64,000 nucleotides of DNA from Agelaius tricolor (GCA_023055355.1 JALJCS010000001.1:93915381-93979380), one strand, 5' to 3'; positions 48,501 through 61,609 are shown, numbered from the stretch's first letter. A program made the numbers and translations. Notes: generated by a model from the sequence alone, not told the origin.

Positions 48501-51500
48501 AAAGGTGAAGGCAAAATGAAAATGCTGCACATTTTTTCAGGTTAACCTAAGGGCACATTTCTTCAGAGTAAACACTTGAACTGCATGTGCTGGGAAGGGA
48601 GGTAAGAAAGGACAAACAGCTTTTGTGATGCAAGATCTCAGTCCTAAAATAGCTTACAAGCACTAGCTATCTCTTAAAAACTTGAATAAAACTGTTCATG
48701 GTGCATAAAGTTAAACCTTGCATGAAGCTAATGTGGGCTGAGATGTATTTCAGTCAAAATTGAAGAGAATGGGGAGCTAATTAACTATCTGGATAGTGTA
48801 TTTATCTTGGTTAGAAACACAGACTAATCTAATTTGATACCTAAAGCAAGACACCCATATGACATCTCATTGCACTGCAGTCTGATGCACCAGCCCCTTT
48901 GCTAATGCAAGCAGAGGGAGCTCCATGGAAATGAGTGGGTTGGTTCCCATTTACCTCAGCAGAGTATGTTGAGCACTAAAGAGCAGAGAAAATACTTGCT
49001 TTCTGCCAATATCCCAGGAAGATTGAGGGAAATGTATGGTTCAGGGTGCTGCTTTTGCATAAGGTGTTCCTGCTTTTGTAAACATTAAAAATAAACATTA
49101 CTTTTTTCATGCTGTTTGAGTTTGGTTTTATACATTCTGTAGTATGTTCTTCTGTGTCCCATCTTGCCTCAAGATTCCTGCTAATTCTAGTGTTGTGCAG
49201 ATTGTGTGATGTAATCTGTTTTGTTGCCCAGGAGTTTGAGAAAACCATTTTTTGTGACACATCCTCCTATTTTAAGGTTACATCCTCCTATTTTTTTAAT
49301 ATTGTCCCCAAATAATAGTGGAGTGACTTTGAAATCACTCTTAAGGAACTGACTGAAAATAGGATGCCCACTTAAAACAAACAAAAAAATCCCCTAAGTT
49401 TCCTTATTTGGTCTTGGAATTGTTAACAATTAGGAATACAATTACCCGTGGTGATAATGAAGTCTCTCACCCAGAGAATCTGGAGCACTTTTGGCATTAG
49501 GTGCAATTCGTGGTTACATGTGCTGGGTACAGTAAGTTCCTTTATTGTCTGCCAAGTATGATCTCTGTAATCAACCTTATAATATCAAGTTGCACCCATG
49601 TTTCTCTCCTAGAACCTCAGTGCAAATAGCTACTCCAGATGTCAAGTAGTAGAGAATCAAGCCTGCCATCATAGCAAAATATGGTGTGGTCAATTATGTC
49701 TTGCACAATTCTCAGCTATTGCTTCAATCCACTGCTTGCATCCTCCCTGGAATCAGAAAATACACCAAGTGTTCAGAACAAGATTTGTCCTTTAGATGAT
49801 TACTTCATGCTGGGGTAGGCTCTCTCTGCAGGCATCCTTCTCACAACTCTATTCCCTACCAGTAATTGAAAATAAGAACATGGTCAAATCAGATTTATTG
49901 GATGATTGGATAGAATGGACTGGATCCTCTGATGTTCAATGTTCTTTTTTGTATCACTTGCTTCTTAACATCTGGGAAATTGGGGTTTGCTGGGGGAAGG
50001 GTTTTATCACCTGTTCTCTTGCTCAGCTCAAAGCACTGAACGTGGGTGAACATGGGCTGCTCAGACACACACCTGAAGCATGTACTCAAGGACAGCTGGG
50101 AAGGCAGCACCTCTATGGCCTAGTGCCTTTCAGTGTCTTTTTTTATGCTTGGGACTTCTAGGTCACCTCAGGAATGCAGGCACACTTTTCTGTTGGCTGC
50201 CTGACATGTCAGTGACATCACATTTGACTGAATTACAAAGATACTGATTGATGGGTAAGTTTATGTCTCTTGATCATCCAGGCCCTGATTAGAGCACCCT
50301 ATAAAACAGTGCTGGCACTTCCTGCCAGAGCACCACACAGTCAGTGCTGCTTTGGGGAAAAAGCTATTTGCATTTTGATTCAGTAGGTGGGAATTGATAC
50401 AGGCTCCTATGGCATCACTGCTATCTGTCAAATCAATCAGGTAGGTTTTAGTCTGCTAAACAAAAAGAAATCTTTGATTTTTGAAATTATTCAAAGTGTT
50501 TTCTGTCCTCCTTATTTTTAGCTAGAGAGTGATTGTTCTTACAGTGGTGTAACCTTAATTTGTTTGATGAGAAAACCACTGTTATGCTGGTAATTTTTGG
50601 AGTTTATGAGAGAAAACTAGAGAAATACAAGAAACAACTTGGGCCAAAAGCCTGAGAACATGAGGTAGTTGCTCCTCTAGTTTTTGCTGTTGCCCCTAGA
50701 TGTTGCAGGAGTTAAATGACCGTAGCTGTTACTGTTGTGTATTCATTACAGATGCTGTAAGTACATTCTGAAGTACATGAAAGTTTGCTTTGTCTTAAAT
50801 GACAGTCAAGAAAGTGATTTATCTAACTACAAATGCTTGGAGTGAAAGCAATTACAAACATCATACTCCTGGAGTGGCAAGACTCTGTATTTTCTCATTA
50901 ATAATCTTCAGAGCTTCTGAGTAGCTTCTTGCAGTAACACAAAGCCCTAAAAAGCTGAATATTGCTGTATAACTGCTAAAAACCTGGTTTTGTGGAGCTT
51001 CTGTTACTGCTTTCTTTCTTTTTTGAACATGTATCTTCAGGTCAGGTGCTTGCTTACTAAATTATTCCAGAGTGGGATGTATGTCATAGGAAGATCTTGT
51101 AGCAGCTGCAAGTGAGTAAAATGTTAAAATAGACCTTGGGGTGTTTTACAGTCAAGGGTTTCAAGTGCTTGGTGTACTGGGTGCACCTTAAATGCTGCTC
51201 TTGGGCACAGGGTACAGCAGTCTGGGTCTACCCAGCCTGATAGGAATTTTCCTTACTGAACAACAGATTCTTACCTGGACTGGTGTGTCTAACCTGATTT
51301 CCACACAATTGGCAGATGGCACAGAAGAAGTCCCTGGGCCAATGAGGAATGGTTTTTGGTTTTTTTTTTTGTTGTTCTCTACCTATTCTCAAAACATCAA
51401 ATTTGGCAGGGGGTGTTGGAACATTTTCTGCTGACAGCATAAGGTACAGAGTTTGCAGAAAATGTGTCCCTGGATGCTGTACTTGTAAAGAGCCTAGAAT

Positions 51501-52387
51501 ACTTTTCAGCTCTTTGTTGCTTGACATAAACCAAACACGCTGGAAATGCTCCAATTAAATAGGAAAAAACCCACCACATTGTTAGGATTTACTCAGAAAA
51601 TTAGATTTTAAGTAACGGGTATTTCTTTACTGAAAATTTTCCCTTTTTTCCCTCTTTTCCCACTTCAATCACTTCATCTGTGCATGCCTTTCTGCTGTGC
51701 TAGAGTGGCTCCTTGGATGAAGACTGTGATGTGTTCAGAGAATAGTTTACTGCTGTGACTTGTCACTGGGGCTTTGTGTGTGAAGTGGCTTTTCTTGCAG
51801 TCTGAACTGCCAAATAGCAGCTGCACATTGTGAGCAGGTTGGGTAGTAACAATATCTTTCATTTAATGATTCCAAAACTGAGTGCTCTGGATACAATAAA
51901 CTAATAGAAGTTTTTATTAAATTTTGTCTTCCTGTTTAGCAAATATGGGGCTACAAGGAGAAACTCCAGTTTTGTATTCTATGATATGGAGGCACACTTT
52001 ACATTCATAACCAGAGCTTTGGCTGTGAGAAAGAGTTTGCTGTGCTATAAAATCACCTTGTTAGAGATTTTATACTGAGCTCTTTTGGGATGGCAATTTA
52101 ATTAATATCAGATTTTTCTATAAATCTGATATTTGGGGATTTTTATTTTAAATTCAGGTAAGTTTTCTTGTACAGGTAAAATCTCTCATTGTAAGTTTTG
52201 ATGCTTTTTGGTATTCTTTAGGTGGAGTTTCACTTATTTCAGTGAGAATTTCACTAAGGACAGTCCATGATGCTAACAGAATTTATAAAATTGATTTACC
52301 ATCTAGACCTCACATTGCACACTAGGAAAGTTGGAGTATAATACAAAAACAAGGACCAAAACCTTTAAATTTTTTTCCACTTTGTTT
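48501..52387. other. Downstream intergenic DNA, no gene recognised
   Basis: AT-rich, with one AATAAA at 49090 followed by T/G-rich sequence, a short 20-bp-period duplication (acatcctcctattt) at 49258-49300, and a perfect 12-bp hairpin at 52104-52133. A 121-codon open frame at 49796-50161 resembles nothing I know. Confidence 0.45.
52104..52133. repeat. Perfect 12-bp inverted repeat
   Basis: Arms aatatcagattt (52104-52115) and aaatctgatatt (52122-52133) enclose a 6-nt loop. No larger terminal-repeat structure is apparent around it. Confidence 0.9.
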
Positions 52388-52520
52388 TTTTTTTTTTTTT
52401 TGTAATTGTTGTTTTGGTTTGGTTGGTTTTGGTTTTGGTTTTTTTGTTGTTGTTGTTTTTGTTTTGTTTTTTGTTGTTGGGGGTTTTTTTGTTTGTTTTT
52501 TGTTTGTTTGTTTTTTTTAA
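52385..52520 (+). repeat. T-rich (GTTT)n low-complexity tract
   Basis: About 135 bp of T-runs interrupted by single or double G, including several GTT and GTTT tandem stretches. The T-run at 52387-52401 begins it. The antisense strand would read as an A-rich tail, but no retroposed body was recognised beside it. Confidence 0.9.
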
Positions 52521-55500
52521 GACTTTACAATATAGGTGTAATTACTTTAGTAAAATACTAGAAGTGGCAACATATTTTGAACCTACACAGTGTTGCCTCT
52601 GGCAGAATTCTTACAGAGAAAACTCCCCTTTGTGCTGCAGACCAGGGCATGGGTGACTTTTTTTCTGGCTTTATGGCACTTTATTAAATGTGTTTTTGAT
52701 AAGAGATGAGATATGAGACTTGTATGTGCAATGCTTGTAACTCAAACTCTCTTTAATGCCTCTAGTTGCACCAGCACTGTGGAATACCCCTGTAGTACCA
52801 TCATGATAAGCACTTGGCATAAGTTGCCTGTCTCACAAGTCTATAAAATCTCCTGGATCCAGAAGGTGTTATCTGAAGCCCATTGAAATCTACAGAGGGA
52901 TTGATTTACTAAAATCCTTGAGCTGAACTGTTAGAACAATTTCAATTTCAAATTAAGAATTTGTAATTTTGTAATTTTTGAAATTATAATTTTTTTCATA
53001 CTCAGACTCACAGAATGCCTTTCAAAATACATTTTAGCACATTTTTGGCAGTGAGACAATTTCTCATTCTTTCAACACCTTGAGTCTGACTTTGCCAGCC
53101 TCTGGTCCAGCCACTGGCTACCAGGGAGCAGCACTGGACTCTCTGCAATTCAGGGCAAGTAGTAGAAGATGGCTGCTCAGCTCAGTAGGAGATGCACTAA
53201 GTAGAAGGAATCCATTTACTTTGTAATGTGTTTTGTTAGGAATTTTAGCTGACTGGGGAATAAGTGGATATTTTCATCTGACAAAAATAGCTGCCAAAGC
53301 TATGTTTAGGAACTAGGAATTCAGAAAAATAAATGAAAAAAATCAACAGATTGTTTGTGTTCTATTTCCTGATTTAAATAAGTTTTAAAAGTCATTTCAT
53401 TCAATACAACTTTGTCATGTCTTTCTTCAGCATTGAGGAATAAGTTAAAGAAAAATCCCTGAACTCTGCTCATTGAGGGTATTACTTACTATTCTTTTTG
53501 TGCTCTTTTCTCTTTCAGTAGCTAAAGCAACTGAATTAAGAAATGCCCTCATTTTTTCTTATTAATGCTATTTATATTAAGAAAATAAGTATCAGGTTCT
53601 AAATTCCCAGCTGGATCTTGTTTCTCTTTGATGCTCAGATAAAGCAGCCATTACAATTGTGCAGAATGCTTTAGAGAAGAGATTGATGATACACTCAATC
53701 AGAGGTGAGGGTGGGCTAATTAACTATATTTTTTAATTAATTTTTTTCAGCTGTTATAATGCAATCTGAATGTTTATGCAAGAATTTTAGGTCTTGAAAC
53801 TGGAAATTCCATAGCAAAAGGAGCATTTTGTGTTGGCAAGGAGGATTCATTTACTACCAGTGGGATGGCCCTGCTGTCCTATGAAAGTTGAAAGAATAAG
53901 AAATCATAAATCATAGCAATATTTGGCCCTGACCCACTTTTAAAATTTCAGTATTATCATCACTGGTCAATCCTATTTCTTGGGACTTGTGTACCTTTGA
54001 GGACTTATGGGATTGACTGAGGAGCAATTTAAATATGCAAATAAATAAAAATAGCAGATGTTGAATATCTGTTCCAGGTGATTTCATGGGGAAAGTGAAG
54101 ATTTCCATAGCTGGAAACTGCATCCACTTGCAAAATATTTTTTGGGTGGCACTCGAATTCAGCAGGTTTGCACAACCTGCGAGCTGTCACCAGATTGCAG
54201 GATGAAGGGATGAATACAGGTGAGTGGTGGTGAAGGCACAGACAGCTGGATGATGCATTTCATTACAGTGTTTCCTTGGGAAAACTTGGAGCCCTTCCTA
54301 ACTGCTGATGTTTTCTAAGGAAGAGCTAAATAATGTTCTGGCACCAATAGGAAGGGCGTTTCTGCAGCTCCACCTCCACGGCTTTAGAGCTTTAACTGAT
54401 GGGCAATCTTAAAATGGCTTTCCTGGCAGGTACCTACCACAAAAGCAAAAGCTGATCTTTCCAGAGCTCCTCAACATTGGTAAAAGGCCACTCTCAGTTG
54501 TTTAGCTCTGGGGTATGCCTTACCTTAACAGGGAAAGGAGACCATAAGATGACTTACAGTTTACTTTGAATGGCCACTGTGCAAACTGTGAGAGGTTTTG
54601 TATGTTTTCCAGTGATTTACAGGCAAGGATGAGAGGACTAAACAAGTTTTGAGCAGACACCCTTTCTGCAATGTGGTGTCATGCCTTAACAACAGCATTA
54701 TCCCTCCTGGCAGGGCTATAAAGTAAGGAGATTATTAATTCAACAGTAAAAAGCACAGTAGGTACTTTGTGTTAGCCCTAGCTCTTTGTTAATTTTTTTT
54801 CCAAGAAAAAAAAAAAAAAAGAGACATTTACAAAGTGGTTGGAATACCTGGTAAACAACCAGAAACAAGACTTGCAAGGACTTGGGTAAGGATGACTCTC
54901 CCCTTTGATCCTGCTCTTTCTGCAGTGTGGCAGGCTAATACAAGGCTAGTGCTGCATCTGCAAGCTCAGTGCAGGACTTGTCACACTGCAGGGCTGGAAA
55001 TGAGATCCTGCAGCCACTGCTGCCTCCTGGGACATGGTGGTGTGGAGAAACACCGAGAACTGGCAGAGCTTTTGCTCTCCTGCCCATGCCCAGAGCACCC
55101 TGAAGCTTCTCGTGCGGTGAATGTGCTGCAACGCATGATTTGTACCATCACAGCTTTTGCAGTTTCTGGTCTGGGATAAGAGACTGAATTCGTTTGCACA
55201 GCATTAAACAGGAATTGTGCTGAATGCTGAAATCAAATGCCAAATCCCTATATCTTATTCATTAATAAGGTCTTTTTAAATTTGGGATGTAATTAGCTAA
55301 CATCATAAAAAAACTCTAGGTAAGCATTTTCTAATGAACAGCTGAAAAGCAGTCACATGGAAATATTCATAATTCCTGGAAATGGACCTAAAACCATTTT
55401 GCTTAAAAAGCTTCTAGCACAGCAGCAGTTGTGTTAGCCAGAAAACCAGAAAGTGTTTATTTTTGCTATGTATGTCTAGATGTACACACACACAGACACC

Positions 55501-57384
55501 CACCTTCCCAATCATGGTGCTGCACTTTTTACTTTTTCTACAGTTCTTGCAACGTAAATTGAAAAATGTGCAGTGTCTTTCTGGTGTTATTCACGAGCAT
55601 TCCCAGATACACCAGTTTAGCTGCCTGTGTTCAAGCCCAAAAGCCTTTTTCAGCTGCACAACAGCTCTTCCTTAGCTTTGACTGTCTCTGAGCCACAGGA
55701 GGGAGATTTTTATAGTGTCACAAAACTCCTCTGTCCTGAAACTCCAGAGCACTTGGAGTAGCACAATGCCAGTTATCAGCTGGTTTTATGAGGTGTTTTA
55801 TGTAAGTATTTTATCACCCTCTAATGAAGATTAATAATGTGATATTACCACAGCCAGCAACAAAAAAAAACTACATATGGAAGTGTTTTGAAAAGCCAGC
55901 AACAGCTCAGGGATAAGACTGGTGGCTCATCAGCACATGGGGTCCAACCCCTTTACCTTGTCCAGAGGATGTGTCCCCACAGGGCTGGCAGTCACCTCTC
56001 CACTTCACCCATTCTCTGTGCTTCCTCATTCCCAGGCTAACCCTCAGCTCATGCCCACCTCTTATGGAAAGGACCGACCAGTCTGGCTCCTGCTGCAGCA
56101 GCACTGGCTCAGGCAGGCAAACATGCCAAAGCCTCACCAAGCAACAGGGAAACATGAGCAGGCTTGGTCTTGATGTCGCCCAGGCTGCCTCTGAAGAGCA
56201 CTGGCAGTGCAAGGCAGGCCTGCCCCTCGCCTGCTGACAGCCCTGTGTTATCTCCCCTGCCATCCTTCCCATCAGCTCTTTCTGCTTGGCTCTACCAGTG
56301 ACTCAGTCTATTAAATGGGCGTCATATTTTATTACAAACCTGAGCTGATTAATTACATGCTGTTAGGCAAAAAAAATGCAGGGCAGCTGTAGAGGGGAGT
56401 GGTGATGCAATGGAGGTGCAAACAGAAAAGCTGTCACTTCTGGAAAGGGAGAGAAAAGGATTAAAGAGTTAACATAACCAGAAGAGCTGCTTTTCTAAGC
56501 GGATCAGTCACTGGAGGCATTGGGAAAGCTTGGCTTCATGGGAAGCACTGCCACCCACCATGCCAGTGCCTTGCAGCTTCACTTGCAGGCCTGGAGAGAT
56601 GGGGAGCTCCTTGTGCCTCTTCAAAAGTAGTCATTGCCATCAGTGCTAATGGAAACCAAAAATGGTGATGCATTTTAGAAAAGATTTTGAAAGTTCTTTA
56701 AATGGGGAGCATCTGAGTTAGTATGGGGGGATCCAGAAGAAGGAGAGTTTGGAAACATGGTGCCTCCCTCCTCTGGCCAGTAGTAAAGCAGGAGGAGGAA
56801 GTGCCTGCTCATCCTGGCTTTCTGTTTGGGTCAGCATCATAAGTCTAATCAGGAAAGGGCAAGGCACCTCTTCCCAGGAAGAGATGGAGAGTTCCTGGCA
56901 GCTCTGTGTCTCAACTGGTGCCTGTGGGTAGGGAGGACACACTCCATCCCCTCAAGGTGAAAAGCAAGCATGAGGGAGATGAGTAAGGCCAGGGAGGATG
57001 GTGACTTTCCACTGCCAGATCTGTCTCTTGGGGCACAGGCTGGGATTGCCTGTCTTTCAAACACACACACACACACATACAAGCACCCTTTAAAAGCAAT
57101 TTGGAAAGTTTGGGTCCAAGGCAAAGGGTTAGTGGTGTGCTTTAAGAAGCCAGGAACATCAGTAGATGAGAGCATGACTCATTGAAAAGACCTTTTGCAA
57201 AGGGGAAGTCGGCAGGAATCACTCTGAAATTACCATGGGTGGCAGCTCACACCCTTTGCAGTGCTGGCTAAGCCAATTTATTTTTTGCTATAGGTGTTTG
57301 TTGCTCATGCTTGAAATCCCACAGGAAAAACCCCACTTCTATTTGCTCTGTAAAATAGCCTGTGTGCTTGAGCTGGCACATCCC
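52521..57384. other. Downstream intergenic DNA, no gene recognised
   Basis: Mixed composition with an A-tract at 54808-54823, a short CA run near 55483-55494 and an (AC)8 microsatellite at 57061-57076. 54.83-55.2 and 55.9-56.3 kb are GC-richer and carry overlapping open frames on both strands, a sign of composition rather than coding. Confidence 0.45.
57061..57076 (+). repeat. (AC)8 microsatellite
   Basis: Sixteen bases of uninterrupted AC repeat, followed by atacaagc. Confidence 0.9.
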
Positions 57385-58201
57385 TGGTGGTGGGTTCACC
57401 CTGGCTGGATGCAGGGTGCCCCCCAAAGCCACTCTATCACTCTCCTCCTTTGCTGGGGCAGAGGAGAGAAAATGCAATGAACAGCTCATGGGTCAAGATA
57501 AGAGCAGGGAGAGATCACTCATCAGTTCCTATCCTGGGCAAAACAGACTCAGCTTGGGGAAATTAGTTTAATTTATTGCCAGTTAACACCAGAGTAGGGA
57601 AATGCAAAATAAAAACAAATTTGAAAATCCCTCTCCCTACCCCTCCCTTCTTCCCAGGCTAAACTTCACTCCTGATTCCTCTACCTCCTTCCTCCCAGTG
57701 GCACAGGGACACAGGGAACGAGGGCTGCAGTCAATTTATCACATGGTTTCTACCTCTCCTTCCTGCTCAAAATGGGGCTCCTTACACTCTTCCCTTGCTC
57801 CAGTGTGGGATCTTCCAGGGGCTGCAGGTGGATCTTTGCTCCAGCCATGGACCTCCATGAGCAGCAGGGGCACAGCCACCTCACCACAGTCTGCAGGGGA
57901 ATCTGCTCTGGCACCTGGAGCACCTTCTCCCCCACTTCTTCATGGATCTTGGTGTCTGCAGAGTTGTTCCTCTGCCATATTCTCACTCCTCTCTGGCCAA
58001 AGTTTGCTCCTGGGCAGTAAATTTTCCACCTCCTTAAATGTGTTCTTGCAGCAGAGCTACCGTGGTCACCAATGGTCTCAGTTTGGCCAGCAGCAGGTCC
58101 CTCTTGGAGCTGTCTGCCATTGGCTCTGTTGGGCATGGGGAAGGCTTCTAGCAACTTCTCACAGAAGCCACTGATGTAGGTCCCTGTTGCTATAACACAC
58201 A
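57385..58201 (-). mobile_element. Antisense ERV-L-like LTR, same family as the intron 1 LTR
   Basis: On the - strand, 58101-58150 reads the same 'cccaacagagccaatg' and 'cctgctgctggccaa' words as 19111-19185. The low end 'tggtggtgggttcaccctgg' is the complement of the family's 3' end. The middle carries the 'gctccagtgtgggatctt' and 'ggctgcaggtggatc' repeats of the family in reverse. The promoter-proximal 25 bp seen in the other copy are missing at the high end. No matching target duplication was found, so borders are approximate. The long open frames on both strands here are LTR by-products. Confidence 0.8.
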
Positions 58202-59227
58202 GGGGCCTACACAAGATAAAACAACGAGGATACACAGCTCTGCAAGGCAAAAAAGAGGGAAGCTTAATTTCTGACTCCAACATTTATAGATTTCCAAAAG
58301 TGACAGTGGGTTGGAAGGTGACAGTGCCACCTCTCCAATGACACTGGACAAACCAACAGCCCATCTAATTTCTACTCCTCCATAAAAGAATGCAAAACAA
58401 TAAGTTATTTACATAAAGTGCATGAGAAAGTTTGTTACAAGAATGTAAACGTCAGAAGGCTTAGAAAAATTTAAAAAACCAGGGCAACAGACCCCTGCTA
58501 CCAAAACCTCGCTGTGCAAACACCATACACCCTGTTTTCCAATGCCACAAGAAAGTGGAGTAAGTGAAAGGGAAAAGAAATCCTCCCATATTGACCACTA
58601 CACTCTCAAAGCCAAACCCACGGACTCGGTAACTCTGGAGAGGCAGCACAAGTGGGAGATGTGCACTTGCAGAGCTCTCTGACAAGCCAAGGCTATGAGC
58701 ATTTTGGGGCCTGCTCCATAGAAAAGCACCTTTATCATTTGCTGGTGCTGGACAACTTCCTCCTGAGGCCCCACAGTGTCTGGTAGGTGTCTCAGAGCCC
58801 TGGCTAAAACCCAGCCGGAACTGGCACAGATTTCTGAATGTGCTCTTAGCAAATGCAAGTGAGTCACTGCTTCCAAACCAGCAGTGTTATCAGTGTCTCA
58901 CTTACCAGAGAGGACAGGTTCTGTGCAACACAGGAGCCCACAAAGAAATGTACATCATCATGTGCTGGGTGCATCCCTGGGCACCAGCTCTGCAGACTGT
59001 CATCAACTGAAAACCTTCAAAGCAACTGAAATTATCATTGGATTAGGGAATAAAACATTTTTAGAGAATGGTTACACACTTCCTGTAGACTTTTTACTTC
59101 AGGAAATAAAATTTAAAAGAATAAAGTTTTTTCAACAATGTAATTATGTCATGTGTTTCATCCTGTACCCTATCTTTGCCTCTTTAATACTTTCAGCCAG
59201 CTTACTAAGTCATATACCATATTTTTG
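58202..59227. other. Intergenic DNA between LTR and CR1 remnants
   Basis: Contains an antisense open frame of 92 codons (58598-58876) that I do not recognise. This may be degraded retroviral or unique sequence; nothing firmer can be said. Confidence 0.35.
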
Positions 59228-59385
59228 CATGGAATTATAGAACAATATAGCCCAGGAGGTCTCTTTGGTGACCTTCTGACCCAATTTCCTGCTCAGTCAG
59301 GACCAATTTTTAATGAAGCTCCAAGAAGCTCCTCAGATAACCCCTTCTCATTACTGAAAATGTGCCTTTCCAAACTTTCACTCTT
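59228..59385 (-). mobile_element. Antisense CR1 3'-end remnant
   Basis: 'ggaattatagaacaatatag', 'cccaggaggtctctttggtg' and 'tttcctgctcagtcaggacc' together resemble the reverse complement of a CR1 3' end. It is old and diverged, with a soft right border. Confidence 0.65.
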
Positions 59386-59606
59386 TGGACACCTTGACTA
59401 ACCCAGGGACTGGGCAGAAGGGGGTTGGAGGTGTCTCAGCTGTTAGTGGAGGGGGTGAACCACAGAGGATCTGAAATAAGAGGTTAGGGAGAGGGTTTGA
59501 GGCTCAACTGGCCCATCTGTTACCTACCTGCACATAGAGACAGTCTGGTTTTCTTTTAAAACATGACCAACTGAGAGCCAGCTACTTTCTGGAAATAATG
59601 GGGATT

Positions 59607-59652
59607 CCCAAAAAAAAAAAAAAACAAAAAAAACCAAAACCAAAAACAAAAC
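59607..59652 (+). repeat. A-rich low-complexity run
   Basis: A-runs broken by single C or CC (aaaacaaaaaaaacc pattern). No retroposed body was recognised upstream of it. Confidence 0.85.
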
Positions 59653-60424
59653 CTCACCCACCAGGATGGTTCAGAAATTGAAACTTCAGAATTTGGCATA
59701 AGAACAAGGCACACAAGGCCCAACTCCAGGAGCCATGGCCAAAAGCTACACAAGAAAAGATGTTAAAAAAAGGGAGGTGAACTTAGAACATGCCACCAGG
59801 AGAGCCCCAAAACCTTTTAAGCTGTGCATACAGAGGTCTTTATGAAATATCCAACAGACCAGCACAGAACTTGTGCTCCAGAAGGGAAATGGGACATAAA
59901 AAGGGGAAAGCCTGATAGAAACCTGAAAAACAGCAGGCAGCAGTGACATCCTACTAAGGAGAAGGGTAAGAAAAGGCACAGATATACAGAGATGTCTCTT
60001 ATGTATTTAGAAAGAAGCAGTATGGTATTTTCAAGCATAATGAAAGAAGTTATATTTTTTTAGCTGCTAAATTATAAGTGAGGACATTAAGAATCTGCAG
60101 GTTTAAGTCTTGCTACATACTCAGGAGGCCTGGCAGATCTGCCAGCGATGTAATTGACCTACTCATCTTCATTTTGAGAACATCCTGGTGTACCAGGGAA
60201 ATTCCTGAAGTCTTACAGAGCCTAGCATTAAGCCACTGATAAAAGGCATAAAGGTGAGCATGCTAATGGCACAACATTTAGTCTGACATCAGCTCAAGAC
60301 AAACTGACAAGACTGCTGACTGACAAGACTGGACTGACAGATGATGGAAACAGAAACTGATGCTGCTCAACACTTCAGTGAAAATGTTACTGGTAAGCTG
60401 TATCAGAAAAAGCAGATAACTGTG

Positions 60425-60830
60425 GATGGGCAGGGGAGGAGGAAAAAATGAGAAACAGCAGAGGGGACACCAAGGGCAGAGGAGGAGAAGGAAGGAGCTG
60501 GGGAAGGAGGTGCTCCAGGAGCAGAAGCACATATCCACTGCACTGAGGAGGGTGCACACCAGAGAAGAGTGGTGCAGGAGCCTGCAGCCCAGGGAGGACC
60601 CCATGCTGGAGCAGGGGAAAAGCATGAGAAGGAAAGAGCAGCCACTATGGACTGACCCAACTTCCCTTCCCACATCTCCTCACGCAGCCTGAGGGTAAAA
60701 GGAAGTAGAAGAGTTGGGGATGAAGCTGAGCCTGTGAGAAGTGTGAGAAGAAAGGTATTATTTTATTGTTTATCTTTGTTTTTCACTACCTGAATCTATT
60801 TTACTTGGCAATAACTTCAAATATTTCCGG
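60425..60830 (+). mobile_element. Diverged ERV-L-like LTR fragment
   Basis: In sense orientation it carries the family signature 'ggaggtgctccagga', 'gaggaccccatgctggagca', 'gaagctgagcctgtg' and a 'ttggcaataacttcaa' polyadenylation-region equivalent. Its middle is shorter than in the other two copies. The preceding 60280-60424 may also belong to it. No ends or target duplication were identified. Confidence 0.65.
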
Positions 60831-60989
60831 CCACCTCCACAATTGTAGGCTGCCTGTGGTGCTAACTGGCAAGTTACCAAGCTCCCTGTCCTTCCTGTGA
60901 CACAAGACCTTTCTCACACATTTTCTGAGGACAGGGGTGTGAGTGAGTGAGCAGCCAGGAGGGATTTAGGCTGTTTGGGAAGTTTAACC

Positions 60990-61609
60990 TGTGGGATCTC
61001 AGGACATCGTTCCCGATGTCCAGAGATGCCAGGAGAACCCTTGGGGGGTCTCGAAAATCCTGGAATGTTGCCAAGAGTGTTTGGTGGCCTGATTTTGATC
61101 CATCCACAGAAGTAACAAGAGTTTGAGGACAAGAGAATCACTTTAGAGTAAAAGGTGTAAAAGAGACACATTTAGAGGGTGAAATATAAACTTTAAGGTT
61201 TTTGGTACAGGGGGGTTATGGAGACAAGATGGAGGGATCAGGGCGTGTTTTGTCCTTCTTCTTTCTTCTTCTTGTCCTCCATCTCCTGTGGTGATGTTGG
61301 CACTTGGGGATTGGTTTATGGTGAAGGTGCACTTGCCAACATGGGTGAAAAGCATTGGGAAATAAAGGTAAATATTGTGTACGTAGATTTTAGTATAAAA
61401 AGACATGACCGCCCCGTGGGTGGTCAGAGAGTGCCTGTGACTGCTTGCAGATCAGACCTCTGTTGGGCAGACAGAAAATTTTGTAGATAAGAAATAATAA
61501 ACAACCTGAAGATCGAAAAGCTGAAGAATCCAGACTCGTCCTTTGAATCGCGCCCACCAAAGAACCACTCTACCCGTGTCGGGGCAGAGACAGACAGCCG
61601 GACCCGACA
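60990..61609 (+). mobile_element. Class-II (ERV-K-like) solo LTR with intact target duplication
   Basis: A 620-bp element begins TGTGGGATCTC and ends GACCCGACA. It is flanked by TTAACC at 60984-60989 and 61610-61615. TG...CA ends and a 6-bp duplication are characteristic of class-II retroviral integration. A TATAAAA box at 61394-61400 lies about 100 bp upstream of an AATAAA signal at 61496-61501, giving a plausible U3-R-U5 order. No internal viral sequence adjoins it, so it is a recombination-derived solo LTR. The clean ends suggest it is younger than the CR1 and ERV-L remnants. Confidence 0.88.

Noticed and set aside
49796..50161. 121-codon open frame downstream of ELOVL4
   Set aside because: No recognisable motif or similarity, no splice context, and within the length expected by chance.
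57602..58283. Open frames of 190 and 177 codons on opposite strands
   Set aside because: Both lie inside the antisense LTR. LTR regions carry no protein gene and neither frame resembles a retroviral protein.
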